Assembly (NCBI RefSeq): GCF_024346875.1
Contig: NZ_AP024872.1
Coordinates: 682,001 to 746,000, forward strand
DNA length: 64,000 nucleotides
Reading direction: 5' to 3'
Source of the DNA: Vibrio gallicus
GTDB lineage: Bacteria; Pseudomonadota; Gammaproteobacteria; Enterobacterales; Vibrionaceae
Below, in pieces: positions 16,749 through 25,765 of this stretch. The notes below the pieces were generated by a model that saw only the letters and a program-made list of their open reading frames with translations, was not told the origin of the DNA and did no database searches. The translations under genes and the position numbers were made by a program. The first letter of the stretch is position 1. Each line of letters starts with the position of its first letter.

Positions 16749-16937
16749 ATGAAAACATCACTTAAGAAAAGAGTCATTGGCATCCTATTTGTCGCAACAT
16801 TATTATTTAGTGCATCTAGCGTGGCTGAGATTGAAAGGACATCTATCCATTTTGTTGAGCGTCATGGGAAAATCGTAAAAATTGTCTGTCATACGCATAA
16901 AAGGTCTGGGCTTACCTTTTGTTCAGAACAGGGATAA
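16749..16937 (+). CDS. small predicted secreted protein, function unknown
   Basis: This 62-residue frame from ATG 16749 has GAGGCG 6-11 nt upstream. It begins with a convincing signal peptide: KTSLKKR, a hydrophobic run VIGILFVATLLF, and a SASSVA cleavage site. The mature part of about 38 residues holds two cysteines 12 positions apart near the C-terminus, which could form a disulfide. A longer in-frame start at 16716 would add residues in front of the signal and is less likely. It lies between the repeats and the APE operon. No known family was recognised. Confidence 0.5.
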   Translation: MKTSLKKRVIGILFVATLLFSASSVAEIERTSIHFVERHGKIVKIVCHTHKRSGLTFCSEQG

Positions 16938-17096
16938 TAGCGCCATTATCAGTGTGCGCGTATCTACTGCCCATTTTTTCAATGACTTACAATGCAAAAT
17001 AAAGGTAGTACTTTTGAAAATTGCAATTCAAAATACTTTTAACTGCTGCATGAAACACATATAGTATGTCACTTAATAGCATAAATATTATTTGTC

Positions 17097-17819
17097 ATGT
17101 CAAACAATACACTTTCAATAAGCTTTAACCTTGAAGCATGGCGCGCTAACGCTAAAGGTCTTTACACAGCGCAACAGTGGATCGATTGGGCGCAATCCCA
17201 ACAATGCCCTGCTGACGGTAAAATTCAGGTTAGCAATATTCCGCCTATGATGCGTCGTCGCATGAGTAATCTTAGTAAATACGCGGTGCAGGTCGCATTG
17301 GAATTGCTCAAGGAACATGATGTGGATTATATCGTGTTCGCCAGTCGCCATGGTGAACTAGAGCGAAGCGTACAACTGATTGAAGATATTGTTCAAGGTG
17401 AAGATGCGTCCCCAATTGCTTTTTCGCAGTCAGTGCACAATACCGCTGCGGGTTTGACAACCATTGCGGCAAAAAAGGCCATTGCAGTTACCTCTATCGC
17501 CGCGGCAGACAATACTTTTCAAATGGCATTACTGGAAGCCTACGCTTACCTTAATCTAAACCCCGAGCATAAAGTGCTTTTTGTAGACTTTGATGAACCT
17601 GTTCCTGACTGTTACGCCATCTATGAACCCGATTCTTTTATCGGATTTGGTTTTGGTTGCATCCTATCTAAAGGCGAGCAATTATCGGCGCATATATCTA
17701 AGTTAGACACCTGTGATTCATTACCTCAAGGTCTTGAATTTTTACGTCACTTTTTGTTAGACGAGCCTTCGTGGACAATTTCATCGGCTAATCAAACCTG
17801 GCAGTGGCAGCGCGCATGA
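17097..17819 (+). CDS. apeC: beta-ketoacyl synthase-like chain-length factor (APE)
   Basis: The 240-residue protein matches the N-terminal ketosynthase-like fold of the chain-length-factor family in aryl-polyene clusters. PPMMRRRMSNLSKYAVQVAL and SQSVHNTAAGLTTIAA are its signatures. It is far shorter than a full ketosynthase (about 400 aa) and lacks the histidine-containing C-terminal half. In studied APE systems this protein pairs with the ketosynthase ApeO. It is the first gene of the 15-kb operon. ATG 17097 has no clear Shine-Dalgarno, and an in-frame stop lies 15 nt upstream. A TATAGT hexamer at 17060 may be the -10. Confidence 0.82.
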   Translation: MSNNTLSISFNLEAWRANAKGLYTAQQWIDWAQSQQCPADGKIQVSNIPPMMRRRMSNLSKYAVQVALELLKEHDVDYIVFASRHGELERSVQLIEDIVQGEDASPIAFSQSVHNTAAGLTTIAAKKAIAVTSIAAADNTFQMALLEAYAYLNLNPEHKVLFVDFDEPVPDCYAIYEPDSFIGFGFGCILSKGEQLSAHISKLDTCDSLPQGLEFLRHFLLDEPSWTISSANQTWQWQRA

Positions 17820-18586
17820 AGCGAGTAATACGTAAACTAGATCAATGGTCTCGTATCATAGCCACTGGTTTTTGCTTTACCGTTTTTGGGCTTGGAGGAC
17901 TGCTATTAAGCTTTATTGTTATCCCAATTATTCAGCTTACTAGCCCAAAATCCATGCACAGGGAGTATCGCGTTCAAGCGGTAATTCAGCTCTCCTTCCA
18001 TGGGTTTTGTAGACTGATGAAATATACCCGAGCCATCGACTATAAGATCTCTGGTGCGGACATCCTAAAACAAGATCGAAACTGCTTGGTTGTAGCGAAT
18101 CACCCTAGCCTAATTGATTATGTTTTAATTGCTTCTCAGCTTAAGCGCTGTGATTGCCTAGTAAAGGCATCGCTCTGGTCCAATCCTTTTATCAAACATA
18201 TCGTAAAAGCGGCGGGCTATATTCCTAATAAAGCCCCAGATGATCTGCTCGATATCTGTGAACAACGCTTCGAACAGGGTAACGTATTATTGCTTTTTCC
18301 TGAGGGAACCCGCACGACACCTGGAGTGGAATCAAAGATTCAGCGTGGGGCAGCCCAAATAGCCGTAAGGACTGGCAGAGACCTTAGGATCGTCCATATA
18401 TCGGTATCTCAAAGCTTTTTAACCAAGCAAGCGAAATGGTATCAAGTGCCCGAAAAAAGGCCCTTTTTCCACATTGAGGTTAAGGATAAAGTTGAGGTTG
18501 CGCCTATAATCAAGCAAACTACATCATCAACAATCGCCGCTAGACGTGTTCAACAACACCTTACGAGCCGTTTGTTCCCCCAATAA
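17816..18586 (+). CDS. apeD: lysophospholipid acyltransferase-like protein (APE)
   Basis: The 256-residue PlsC-type acyltransferase has one N-terminal membrane helix (residues 13-38), the HX4D motif NHPSLIDYV and the acyl-acceptor motif FPEGTR. It probably attaches an acyl chain while the polyene is built into its lipid anchor. ATG 17816 overlaps the previous stop as ATGA, making it a better start than the in-frame GTG 17804. Confidence 0.82.
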   Translation: MKRVIRKLDQWSRIIATGFCFTVFGLGGLLLSFIVIPIIQLTSPKSMHREYRVQAVIQLSFHGFCRLMKYTRAIDYKISGADILKQDRNCLVVANHPSLIDYVLIASQLKRCDCLVKASLWSNPFIKHIVKAAGYIPNKAPDDLLDICEQRFEQGNVLLLFPEGTRTTPGVESKIQRGAAQIAVRTGRDLRIVHISVSQSFLTKQAKWYQVPEKRPFFHIEVKDKVEVAPIIKQTTSSTIAARRVQQHLTSRLFPQ

Positions 18587-18610
18587 CCTATAAGTAACGA
18601 GTAGGATACC

Positions 18611-18871
18611 GTGCAAAAATTACATAATGAAATTAAGCAACTCATCATTGATGCGTTAAACCTTGAAGACCTGACTCTCGAAGATATCGACGCACAAGCC
18701 CCGCTATTTGGTGAAGGTTTAGGCTTGGATTCTATCGATGCACTAGAGCTTGGTTTAGCGATTAAAAAGCAATACAACATTGTAATTGATGCTGATGATA
18801 CAAATACACGCACGCACTTTGCATCGGTTGCTAATCTCGCTAGTTACATCTCTTCACAGATTACTGAATAG
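18611..18871 (+). CDS. apeE: acyl carrier protein 1 (APE)
   Basis: The 86-residue acidic carrier protein has the phosphopantetheine site GLGLDSIDALELG, with Ser as the attachment residue. It starts with GTG 18611 behind AGGATACC. It is one of two ACPs in the cluster that carry the growing aryl-polyene chain. Confidence 0.9.
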   Translation: MQKLHNEIKQLIIDALNLEDLTLEDIDAQAPLFGEGLGLDSIDALELGLAIKKQYNIVIDADDTNTRTHFASVANLASYISSQITE

Positions 18872-18886
18872 TAGAAAGGTATCGTG

Positions 18887-19144
18887 ATGACAGACGTAAA
18901 TAAAGAGCAAGTATTCACACAGGTTCAAGATGCACTTATTGAGCTTTTCGAACTTGATGCTGAAGATATCAAGCCTGAAGCGCACCTATATAAAGATTTA
19001 GACCTAGATAGTATTGATGCCGTAGACCTTGTAGTTCACCTGCAAAATGTGACGGGCAAGAAGATCAAACCAACTGAATTTAGTACCGTACGTACGGTCG
19101 ATGATGTGGTTGAGGCTGTAACTGAGCTATTGAAGGAAGCTTAA
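18887..19144 (+). CDS. apeF: acyl carrier protein 2 (APE)
   Basis: The 85-residue ACP has the site DLDLDSIDAVDLV. ATG 18887 is preferred over the adjacent in-frame GTG 18884 because AAAGG is better spaced for it. It differs clearly from ACP1 outside the attachment site, which suggests separate roles in priming and elongation as in studied APE systems. Confidence 0.9.
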   Translation: MTDVNKEQVFTQVQDALIELFELDAEDIKPEAHLYKDLDLDSIDAVDLVVHLQNVTGKKIKPTEFSTVRTVDDVVEAVTELLKEA

Positions 19145-19714
19145 GTGCGTGCTTTGCTGACCGCACTTTCGGCACTTATTTTACTTGCCTACCCTCTAGC
19201 GGTCTATTTTGGTATCGAACGATATGGCTTGAGTCTAGTGGGAGGGGTGTTAATTGCCGCCCTGCTACTTCGGCTTTTATATTCAAGTAAGAGTCGTCTC
19301 AAAGAGCTAAAACAACTGGCATTAATTAGTGCTTCAGTTGGAATCACCTTGGTTGCCTTAGGAGTTATCTTTAGGCAACAAGGCTTATTAACTTTTTACC
19401 CTGTGGTAGTAAATCTTTGTATGCTAATGGTATTTGCCAATAGCCTAAGACAGCAGCAGACCATTGTTGAACGCCTCGCTCGCCTTCAAGATCCAGACCT
19501 GCCTCAATCAGGCATAGATTACACCCGAGCCGTAACCAAGGTTTGGTGCGCATTTTTTATCATCAACGCCTCTATTGCGCTGTATACCTGCTTTTTATCA
19601 ATGGCAATTTGGACGTTATACAACGGTCTTATCAGTTATATCCTAGCGGGCCTATTATTTGCTATTGAATGGATCGTTCGCCAATTTAAGCTTAAGGAAC
19701 ACTCTAAGCAATGA
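19145..19714 (+). CDS. apeG: APE cluster integral membrane protein (COG4648-like)
   Basis: The 189-residue protein has about five to six hydrophobic helices and a central segment, VERLARLQDPDLP, typical of the predicted membrane protein found in APE clusters. Its function is unknown. GTG 19145 directly abuts the stop of the ACP gene. The 3' end overlaps the AMP-ligase start by 4 bases (ATGA). Confidence 0.78.
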   Translation: MRALLTALSALILLAYPLAVYFGIERYGLSLVGGVLIAALLLRLLYSSKSRLKELKQLALISASVGITLVALGVIFRQQGLLTFYPVVVNLCMLMVFANSLRQQQTIVERLARLQDPDLPQSGIDYTRAVTKVWCAFFIINASIALYTCFLSMAIWTLYNGLISYILAGLLFAIEWIVRQFKLKEHSKQ

Positions 19715-21105
19715 CACAAAAACCACCTAGCTTTCGTCCCATTACGCACCTATTTCACCATCCGCGTGATGCCAAGATGGTGGTCGCTTTTGATTCAGAA
19801 AATGACATTACATGGCAAACGCTTCAACAAGACGTAGCAAGCGTCGTGGGGCAACTTGAAAATACAAACGCCCATAGAGTTGCACTGACTTTTCTATGCA
19901 GTTATCAATTTAGCGTCGCTCTGCTGGCATGTTGCTTCTCAAATAAACACATTGTTCTGCCAGGCAATTATCAATCACAAGCGCTTAATGAGCTTGGTAG
20001 TGAGTTTGACCTACTCCTACATGACAACGCCATCGATCCAACCACTCAAGAGGTTAGCTGCGCATGGTTAGATTTGCATTCAACCAACCGCGGCGCGATA
20101 CAGTGGCCAGTACTAGACCCAAAACAGATTGCGTTGACCCTATTTACATCAGGCTCAAGTGGTCAACCTAAGGCTATCCATAAATCCCTATACCAGCTCA
20201 GCCATGAAGTGGAAATTCTAGAGGCTTTATGGGGCGAACAGTTAACAGATACGCGCATCTATAGCACGGTATCTCATCAGCACATCTACGGCTTGTTATA
20301 CCGCATACTTTGGCCTCTTTGTGCCGCACGCCCGTTTTCAACCACTAATCTAGAATATCCAGAGCAGCTCGTACATATCGCGAGTAATAAATCAACGCTC
20401 ATAAGTAGCCCTGCGCTTCTTAAGCGCCTTACCGCTGAACATCAGCAAGGTAAGATTCGCTGCGTCTTTTCTTCCGGTGGCCCCCTTAGTAACAATGCAG
20501 CCAATCACGCCAAGTTATTATTAGGCCATTATCCAATCGAAGTTTTTGGAAGCACAGAAACTGGTGGAATCGCCCATCGTCAGCAAGTTACCACCAGCCA
20601 ACCGTGGCAGCTTTTCCCCAATGTGAGTGCTAAACTCAACGATGAGGGCTGTTTAAGGCTAATGGCAGAGCACATTAGTCCTTCATCTTGGTATCAAACA
20701 GCGGATCAATGTCGCTTGTTTGACGATACCCATTTTGAATTATTGGGCCGTACAGACCGCGTGGTAAAGATCGAAGAAAAACGCGTTTCTTTGGTTGAGG
20801 TTGAGAAGCGGTTAGACCAGCTCGAGTGGGTGGAAGAATCCGCAGTTATTTCGATGCAAGATGGCAATCGTTTATCGTTGTTCGCCACATTAGTACTGAC
20901 TGCGCAAGGTGACGAACAGTTCACCACGTTAGGCAAGGGTAAATTTTGGTTGGCAATTCGCGCGAAACTTAGACTTTGGTTAGAGCCCGTTGCCATTCCA
21001 AGAAAGATACGCACCGTAAAAGAAATCCCTTTAAACAGCCAAGGCAAGCGTCAGGTTGCAGAGATTGAGAAATTGTTCGCAAATGAACAACAAGGTAAGG
21101 CATAA
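19711..21105 (+). CDS. apeH: AMP-dependent aryl-acid ligase (APE starter activation)
   Basis: The 464-residue ANL-superfamily enzyme has the P-loop-like LTLFTSGSSGQPKAIHKS (about residues 145-162), the core EVFGSTETGGI and the hinge LLGRTDRVVKIEEKRVSLVEVE. It activates the aromatic starter acid (4-hydroxybenzoate in E. coli-type APE, possibly a cinnamate here) and loads it on an ACP. It overlaps the previous gene by ATGA. The presence of an ammonia-lyase downstream makes a phenylpropanoid starter plausible. Confidence 0.87.
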   Translation: MTQKPPSFRPITHLFHHPRDAKMVVAFDSENDITWQTLQQDVASVVGQLENTNAHRVALTFLCSYQFSVALLACCFSNKHIVLPGNYQSQALNELGSEFDLLLHDNAIDPTTQEVSCAWLDLHSTNRGAIQWPVLDPKQIALTLFTSGSSGQPKAIHKSLYQLSHEVEILEALWGEQLTDTRIYSTVSHQHIYGLLYRILWPLCAARPFSTTNLEYPEQLVHIASNKSTLISSPALLKRLTAEHQQGKIRCVFSSGGPLSNNAANHAKLLLGHYPIEVFGSTETGGIAHRQQVTTSQPWQLFPNVSAKLNDEGCLRLMAEHISPSSWYQTADQCRLFDDTHFELLGRTDRVVKIEEKRVSLVEVEKRLDQLEWVEESAVISMQDGNRLSLFATLVLTAQGDEQFTTLGKGKFWLAIRAKLRLWLEPVAIPRKIRTVKEIPLNSQGKRQVAEIEKLFANEQQGKA

Positions 21106-21112
21106 CAAAGTA

Positions 21113-21481
21113 ATGGATAAACGAAAACCCACTCTTGTTCAATCGAAGGTTGACACCTCTCATGCCATCCTTCAATTCAATGTAGATTCAGATATACTTG
21201 ATTTTCAAGGGCATTTTAGTCAATTCCCGCTTTTACCCGGAGTGACTCAAATAGACTGGGCACTGCACTATGCCATCAAATACCTAAACACCCCTCCGGC
21301 ATTTAAAGGGATGGAAGTAATTAAATTTCAAGAGCCTATTTTGCCAGGCAGCACTGCCTTTCTCGAACTAAATTGGGACAGCGAAAAACAAAAATTGGCC
21401 TTTAAATATACCTCACTCGATGGTGAGCGTATTGTGGTGCATTCTTCGGGAAAAATGAAGCTAGGGGCAGTAAGTGAGTAA
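21113..21481 (+). CDS. apeI: 3-hydroxyacyl-ACP dehydratase, hot-dog fold (APE)
   Basis: From ATG 21113 the protein has 122 residues. It contains FQGHFSQFPLLPGVTQIDWAL, the FabZ/FabA-like segment with the catalytic His in GHF. Longer in-frame starts at 21056 and 21083 overlap the ligase gene and lack ribosome sites. In studied APE systems this subunit pairs with the second dehydratase ApeP. Confidence 0.8.
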   Translation: MDKRKPTLVQSKVDTSHAILQFNVDSDILDFQGHFSQFPLLPGVTQIDWALHYAIKYLNTPPAFKGMEVIKFQEPILPGSTAFLELNWDSEKQKLAFKYTSLDGERIVVHSSGKMKLGAVSE

Positions 21482-23177
21482 CTATCATCCATGCTTTCTT
21501 ATTCCTTGCTACAACCATGGAAGCACCATCGCCAGTGTCATCCAATCGCTAAGTCCTTTTTCAATGCCTATTATCCTCGTTGATGATGGTAGCAATCAAC
21601 AGACCAAGGCCGCGTTGCAACAAATACTGCAACCGGGTATCGAGCTGGTTACACTGCCGCAAAACCAAGGCAAAGGTGGCGCTGTCATGGCGGGCATACG
21701 CCGCGCCTTCGAGCTAGGATACAGCCATACCATCCAGATTGACTCAGATGGTCAACATGATATCCAAGCCCTACCTAAGCTCCTCGAACAATCGAGGAAA
21801 TTCCCCCATCGTCTTATCTCTGGGCAACCGGTTTACGATGAAAGCGTACCAAAATCACGTTTATATGGACGCTATGCCACCCATGTATGGGTATGGATTG
21901 AAACGCTTTCGATGAGTATAAAAGACAGCATGTGCGGGTTTCGTGCTTACCCCGTCGACAAAACCATCGCCACCTTAGACCGCTATTCTATTGGTAGTCG
22001 CATGGATTTTGATATTGAAATATTGGTGCGAATGTATTGGGATGGCGTAGATATCGACTTTGTTGAAACCCGCGTTATCTACCCAGAGGGCGGCATCTCA
22101 CACTTTGATGCGCTATGGGACAACCTAAAAATAAGCTGGATGCATACCCGCTTGTTTTTTGGCATGTTACCTCGAATACCCAAGCTATTAGCTAGAAAGT
22201 TCAACGCTTCATCAAATAGCCAGCATTGGTCAAAGCGTGCTGAAAAAGGCACTGTCATTGGTATTAAGACCCTACTTTTTGTATATAAAATACTCGGTAG
22301 GAAGGCATTTGAAGCGATTCTCAAGCTGGTTATGCGCTATTACCACTTTACCAATAAACAGGCTCGTTGCGCCTCTGAACACTACCTAGCGCAACTGCAA
22401 CATCATGCCAAACAGCAACGTATTCAGCTCAATGATGAACTGACTAGCTATCAACATTTGCTGTCATTTGGTAAAACCATGCTCGATAAGCTCGCAGCGT
22501 GGGGAGGCGACTATAATTTAGATAATGTCACTGTGCATGGGCGCGAGCATTTTGAAAAGATAGTCACCCACAAACAAGGTATTGTGATCTTAGGCTCACA
22601 CTTGGGAAACCTCGAGCTTTGCCGAGCACTGAGTCAAAATTACAAACAAGTAAAAATTAACGCTTTAGTGTTCACTCAGCATGCAGAACAATTTAATTCA
22701 GTTATGAAAACTGTGAATCCAAACTCAGAACTTAACTTAATTCAAGTAAGCTCAATGGGACCGGATACCGCAATTCTTTTGCAGCAAAAGATTGAACAGG
22801 GTGAATGGGTGGTAATTGTAGGGGATAGAACCTCAACCACTAAAGAGAGTCGCTCCATTTATGCGAACTTTTTAAGCAAACCGGCTCCATTTCCACAAGG
22901 CCCATTTATGTTGGCTGCCGTGTTAAAGGCTCCGGTATATCTATTATTTGGTTTGCGAGACGATACCAGTTCACAGCCACACTTTAATGTTTACCTAGAA
23001 CCTTTTAGTGAGCAAATTGAGCTGCCAAGAAAATCTCGCCAACAAGCACTCGAACAAATCGTTCAAAGCTATGCTAATAGACTTGAACACTTTGCGCTGA
23101 AGGCGCCACTTCAGTGGTATAACTTTTTTAATTTCTGGACTTTAAGTGAAACAAGCGATGACGAAACAAGCAAATAA
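21474..23177 (+). CDS. apeJ: fused glycosyltransferase (GT2)/lipid-A-type acyltransferase (APE)
   Basis: This 567-residue two-domain protein has an N-terminal GT2 domain with CYNHGSTIASVIQSL, LVDDGSN, the DXD-like QIDSDGQHD and MCGFRAYP. From about residue 290 a LpxL/HtrB-like acyltransferase domain follows, with VILGSHLGNLELCRALS (H-X4-E/D variant) and VVIVGDRTS. The fusion is characteristic of APE clusters. It should glycosylate and acylate the polyene as it is anchored to the outer membrane. GTG 21474 overlaps the dehydratase by 8 bases, and the 3' end overlaps the lyase gene. Confidence 0.87.
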   Translation: MSNYHPCFLIPCYNHGSTIASVIQSLSPFSMPIILVDDGSNQQTKAALQQILQPGIELVTLPQNQGKGGAVMAGIRRAFELGYSHTIQIDSDGQHDIQALPKLLEQSRKFPHRLISGQPVYDESVPKSRLYGRYATHVWVWIETLSMSIKDSMCGFRAYPVDKTIATLDRYSIGSRMDFDIEILVRMYWDGVDIDFVETRVIYPEGGISHFDALWDNLKISWMHTRLFFGMLPRIPKLLARKFNASSNSQHWSKRAEKGTVIGIKTLLFVYKILGRKAFEAILKLVMRYYHFTNKQARCASEHYLAQLQHHAKQQRIQLNDELTSYQHLLSFGKTMLDKLAAWGGDYNLDNVTVHGREHFEKIVTHKQGIVILGSHLGNLELCRALSQNYKQVKINALVFTQHAEQFNSVMKTVNPNSELNLIQVSSMGPDTAILLQQKIEQGEWVVIVGDRTSTTKESRSIYANFLSKPAPFPQGPFMLAAVLKAPVYLLFGLRDDTSSQPHFNVYLEPFSEQIELPRKSRQQALEQIVQSYANRLEHFALKAPLQWYNFFNFWTLSETSDDETSK

Positions 23178-24708
23178 CATTACTTTCGGCGCGGACCGAC
23201 TGACTATTGAAGATGTCGTTGCCATTGCCCAAGGCGCAAATGCGAGCATCAATTCTTCTCCTGAGTTCACCTCAAAAATAGACCGTGGTGTTGCATTCTT
23301 AGAGAAACTTCTTAAAGAAGAAGGTGTTATCTATGGCGTAACCACGGGATATGGTGATTCATGTACCGTCGCAATACCACCTAATCTAGTTGATGAACTG
23401 CCACTGCATCTAACCCGCTTTCATGGATGTGGTTTAGGTAATATCCTAAATCACGAGCAATCACGTGCAGTACTGGCTACACGTCTATGTTCTCTATCAC
23501 AAGGGGTTTCAGGGGTTACGCACGACCTGCTTAACCAAATCATCACTCTGATCAACCAAGATATTTCACCGCGCATCCCTGAAGAAGGCTCGGTTGGTGC
23601 AAGTGGTGATTTAACACCACTGTCGTACCTAGCGGCAGCATTAATTGGTGAGCGTGATGTTATCTATAAAGGTGAAACCCGCCCTACTGCTGAGGTATTT
23701 AAAGAGTTGGGTATCGAGCCTATTCGCCTCAAGCCGAAAGAGGGCCTTGCCCTTATGAATGGCACTTCAGTGATGACCGCCCTTGCCTGCCTTGCATATA
23801 AGCGTGCTGAATATCTGGCGCAGCTTGCTACGAAAATCACGGCACTTGTGTCAGTTGGTATCCAAGGTAACGATTTCCACTTTGATGAAGACCTGTTCGC
23901 GGTTAAGCCTCACCCAGGCCAACAACAGATTGCAGCATGGTTGCGTAGCGACCTCAAAGCCGATCATCCACCACGTAACAGTGACCGCTTACAAGACCGC
24001 TATTCACTGCGCTGTGCGCCTCACGTTATTGGTGTGGTTCAAGATTCACTGCCGTGGCTGCGTCAAATGATTGAGAATGAGCTAAACAGTGCTAACGACA
24101 ACCCTATCATTGACGGCGACAACGAGCGTGTACTGCATGGTGGTCACTTCTATGGCGGTCATATCGCAATGGCAATGGACACCTTAAAAACCGGAGTTGC
24201 TAACCTTGCTGACCTCCTCGACCGTCAAATGGCTCAGCTTATGGATTATAAGTTTAACAATGGGTTACCATATAACCTGACTGGTTCAGAAGGTGAACGC
24301 AAGCCTATCAACCACGGCTTCAAAGCGGTACAAATTGGTATATCAGCATGGACAGCCGAAGCGCTAAAACACACTATGCCAGCCAGTGTTTTCTCTCGCT
24401 CGACTGAATGCCATAACCAAGATAAAGTGAGCATGGGTACCATTTCAGCTCGTGACTGCTTGCGGGTACTTGAATTAACCGAACAGGTAGCATCAGCGTC
24501 ATTATTGGCGAGCGTACAAGCGATAGAGATCCGACGTCGCCATCAAGAGCTTGATGAACATAATATGAGCCACCAGCTCAAAATCATGTGTAGCTCGGTA
24601 TTGGATGAATTTGATTTTGTTACCGAAGATCGCCCGTTAGAGCATGACTTGCGCCACTTTATGGCTCGCATTCAACAGCGTCATTGGAATTTATACGCGG
24701 AGAAATAA
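23158..24708 (+). CDS. HAL/PAL/TAL-family aromatic amino-acid ammonia-lyase (APE)
   Basis: The 516-residue enzyme has the MIO-forming tripeptide in GSVGASGDLTPLSYLA. It also has the family blocks GVTTGYGDS, LALMNGTSVMTA, SANDNPI and RSTECHNQDKVSMGT. It eliminates ammonia from an aromatic amino acid to give a cinnamate-type starter. The selectivity pair aligned to Ser-His in histidine lyases, His-Leu in tyrosine lyases and Phe-Leu in phenylalanine lyases is Phe88-His89 here, so the substrate is open. The APE context makes tyrosine or phenylalanine much likelier than histidine. ATG 23158 lies inside the end of the previous gene; GTG 23146 is an alternative. Confidence 0.85.
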   Translation: MTKQANNITFGADRLTIEDVVAIAQGANASINSSPEFTSKIDRGVAFLEKLLKEEGVIYGVTTGYGDSCTVAIPPNLVDELPLHLTRFHGCGLGNILNHEQSRAVLATRLCSLSQGVSGVTHDLLNQIITLINQDISPRIPEEGSVGASGDLTPLSYLAAALIGERDVIYKGETRPTAEVFKELGIEPIRLKPKEGLALMNGTSVMTALACLAYKRAEYLAQLATKITALVSVGIQGNDFHFDEDLFAVKPHPGQQQIAAWLRSDLKADHPPRNSDRLQDRYSLRCAPHVIGVVQDSLPWLRQMIENELNSANDNPIIDGDNERVLHGGHFYGGHIAMAMDTLKTGVANLADLLDRQMAQLMDYKFNNGLPYNLTGSEGERKPINHGFKAVQIGISAWTAEALKHTMPASVFSRSTECHNQDKVSMGTISARDCLRVLELTEQVASASLLASVQAIEIRRRHQELDEHNMSHQLKIMCSSVLDEFDFVTEDRPLEHDLRHFMARIQQRHWNLYAEK

Positions 24709-25160
24709 TGGAACAACACACCATAGCGTTCCCACTAGAGGCAGAGGTGACACTTATCACCTCTTTTCAAGATGCCGACCCTATGGGTGTCATCTACCAC
24801 GGCAACTATTTTCGATTCTTCGAAGAGGTGCGCCGTGTGATGATGGAAAAATTAGAATATGGCTACTTGGCGATGAAAGACTCTGGGTACATGTGGCCGA
24901 TCATAGATACCCGAGTTAAATACGTAAAAGCGATCCCATTTAATCATCAGATCCGAATTACCGGCAAACTGACCGAGTGGGAGAACCGTCTGCGTATTGA
25001 TTTTGTTATCTATGATGCTCAAACTGGACAACGGATGTGCAAGGGTTACACCACCCAAGTCGCAGTATCTATTGAAAAACAAGAAATGTGTTTTGCCTCA
25101 CCTAAGGTATTTACCGACAAGGTCGATTCATGGCATCAAACTGGGAGCGTAGGCTTATGA
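24708..25160 (+). CDS. apeK: acyl-CoA/ACP thioesterase, 4HBT hot-dog family (APE)
   Basis: From ATG 24708, overlapping the lyase stop as TAATG, the protein has 150 residues. DADPMGVIYHGNYFRFFEE carries the catalytic aspartate of the YbgC/FadM-like 4-hydroxybenzoyl-CoA thioesterase group. It probably edits or releases ACP-bound intermediates. An upstream start at 24684 lies inside the lyase and is unlikely. Confidence 0.82.
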   Translation: MEQHTIAFPLEAEVTLITSFQDADPMGVIYHGNYFRFFEEVRRVMMEKLEYGYLAMKDSGYMWPIIDTRVKYVKAIPFNHQIRITGKLTEWENRLRIDFVIYDAQTGQRMCKGYTTQVAVSIEKQEMCFASPKVFTDKVDSWHQTGSVGL

Positions 25161-25765
25161 TACGCCGTATATTGTTGTGCTTAGTATTGTTTAGTGGTTT
25201 TGCTCAAGCTCAGGTTACAGACCTTGATTCACTGCAAACTCAACTGGCAAAACACCCAACGGTGCGAGGTGACTTTGTCCAATCTCGCCACCTTGAGATG
25301 TTTTCTGCCCCGCTCACTTCTTCTGGGACATTTACCCTCAACAAACAGCAAGGGCTATTGTGGCAACAGGGCCAGCCTTTTGCGGTAGACTTGGTATTGA
25401 CCGAAGATAAACTCAGACAAAGTATTGCCAATCAAGCACCCCAGATAATCACGGCTAAACAAAATCCAATGGCGTTTTATTTTAGCCGCATTTTCTTGGC
25501 TGTATTTCAGGGCGACACTAGTGCGTTACAAGCGCAGTTTGATCTAGAGTTAACCACCAATAAATCGGATTGGACACTACTACTTACCCCGACTCAAGCC
25601 CCACTTAACGCAGTATTTAAGCAGATCACCCTCTCTGGTGATACCGAGATTAATAGCCTAAAACTGACCGAATTGCGTGGTGACATCACCGAGATTACAT
25701 TTAGCAATCAAAGCCACCAACCGGCGCAATTGAGCGATAAAGAAGTTGCCCAATTTAGATTCTAA
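25157..25765 (+). CDS. apeL: LolA-like periplasmic outer-membrane lipoprotein carrier (APE)
   Basis: From ATG 25157 (ATGA overlap with the thioesterase) the protein has 202 residues, with a signal peptide (MIRRILLCLVLFSGFAQA). The LolA-type segments are VRGDFVQSRHLEMFSAPLTS and LLWQQGQPFAVDLVL. It probably carries the hydrophobic aryl-polyene lipid across the periplasm. Confidence 0.82.
   Translation: MIRRILLCLVLFSGFAQAQVTDLDSLQTQLAKHPTVRGDFVQSRHLEMFSAPLTSSGTFTLNKQQGLLWQQGQPFAVDLVLTEDKLRQSIANQAPQIITAKQNPMAFYFSRIFLAVFQGDTSALQAQFDLELTTNKSDWTLLLTPTQAPLNAVFKQITLSGDTEINSLKLTELRGDITEITFSNQSHQPAQLSDKEVAQFRF

Noticed and set aside
16209..16783. Open frames on the minus strand with repeated VLWSYG-like residues
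   Set aside because: They are translations of the 8-bp repeat tracts, which read through all frames. No ribosome site or conserved domain is present.
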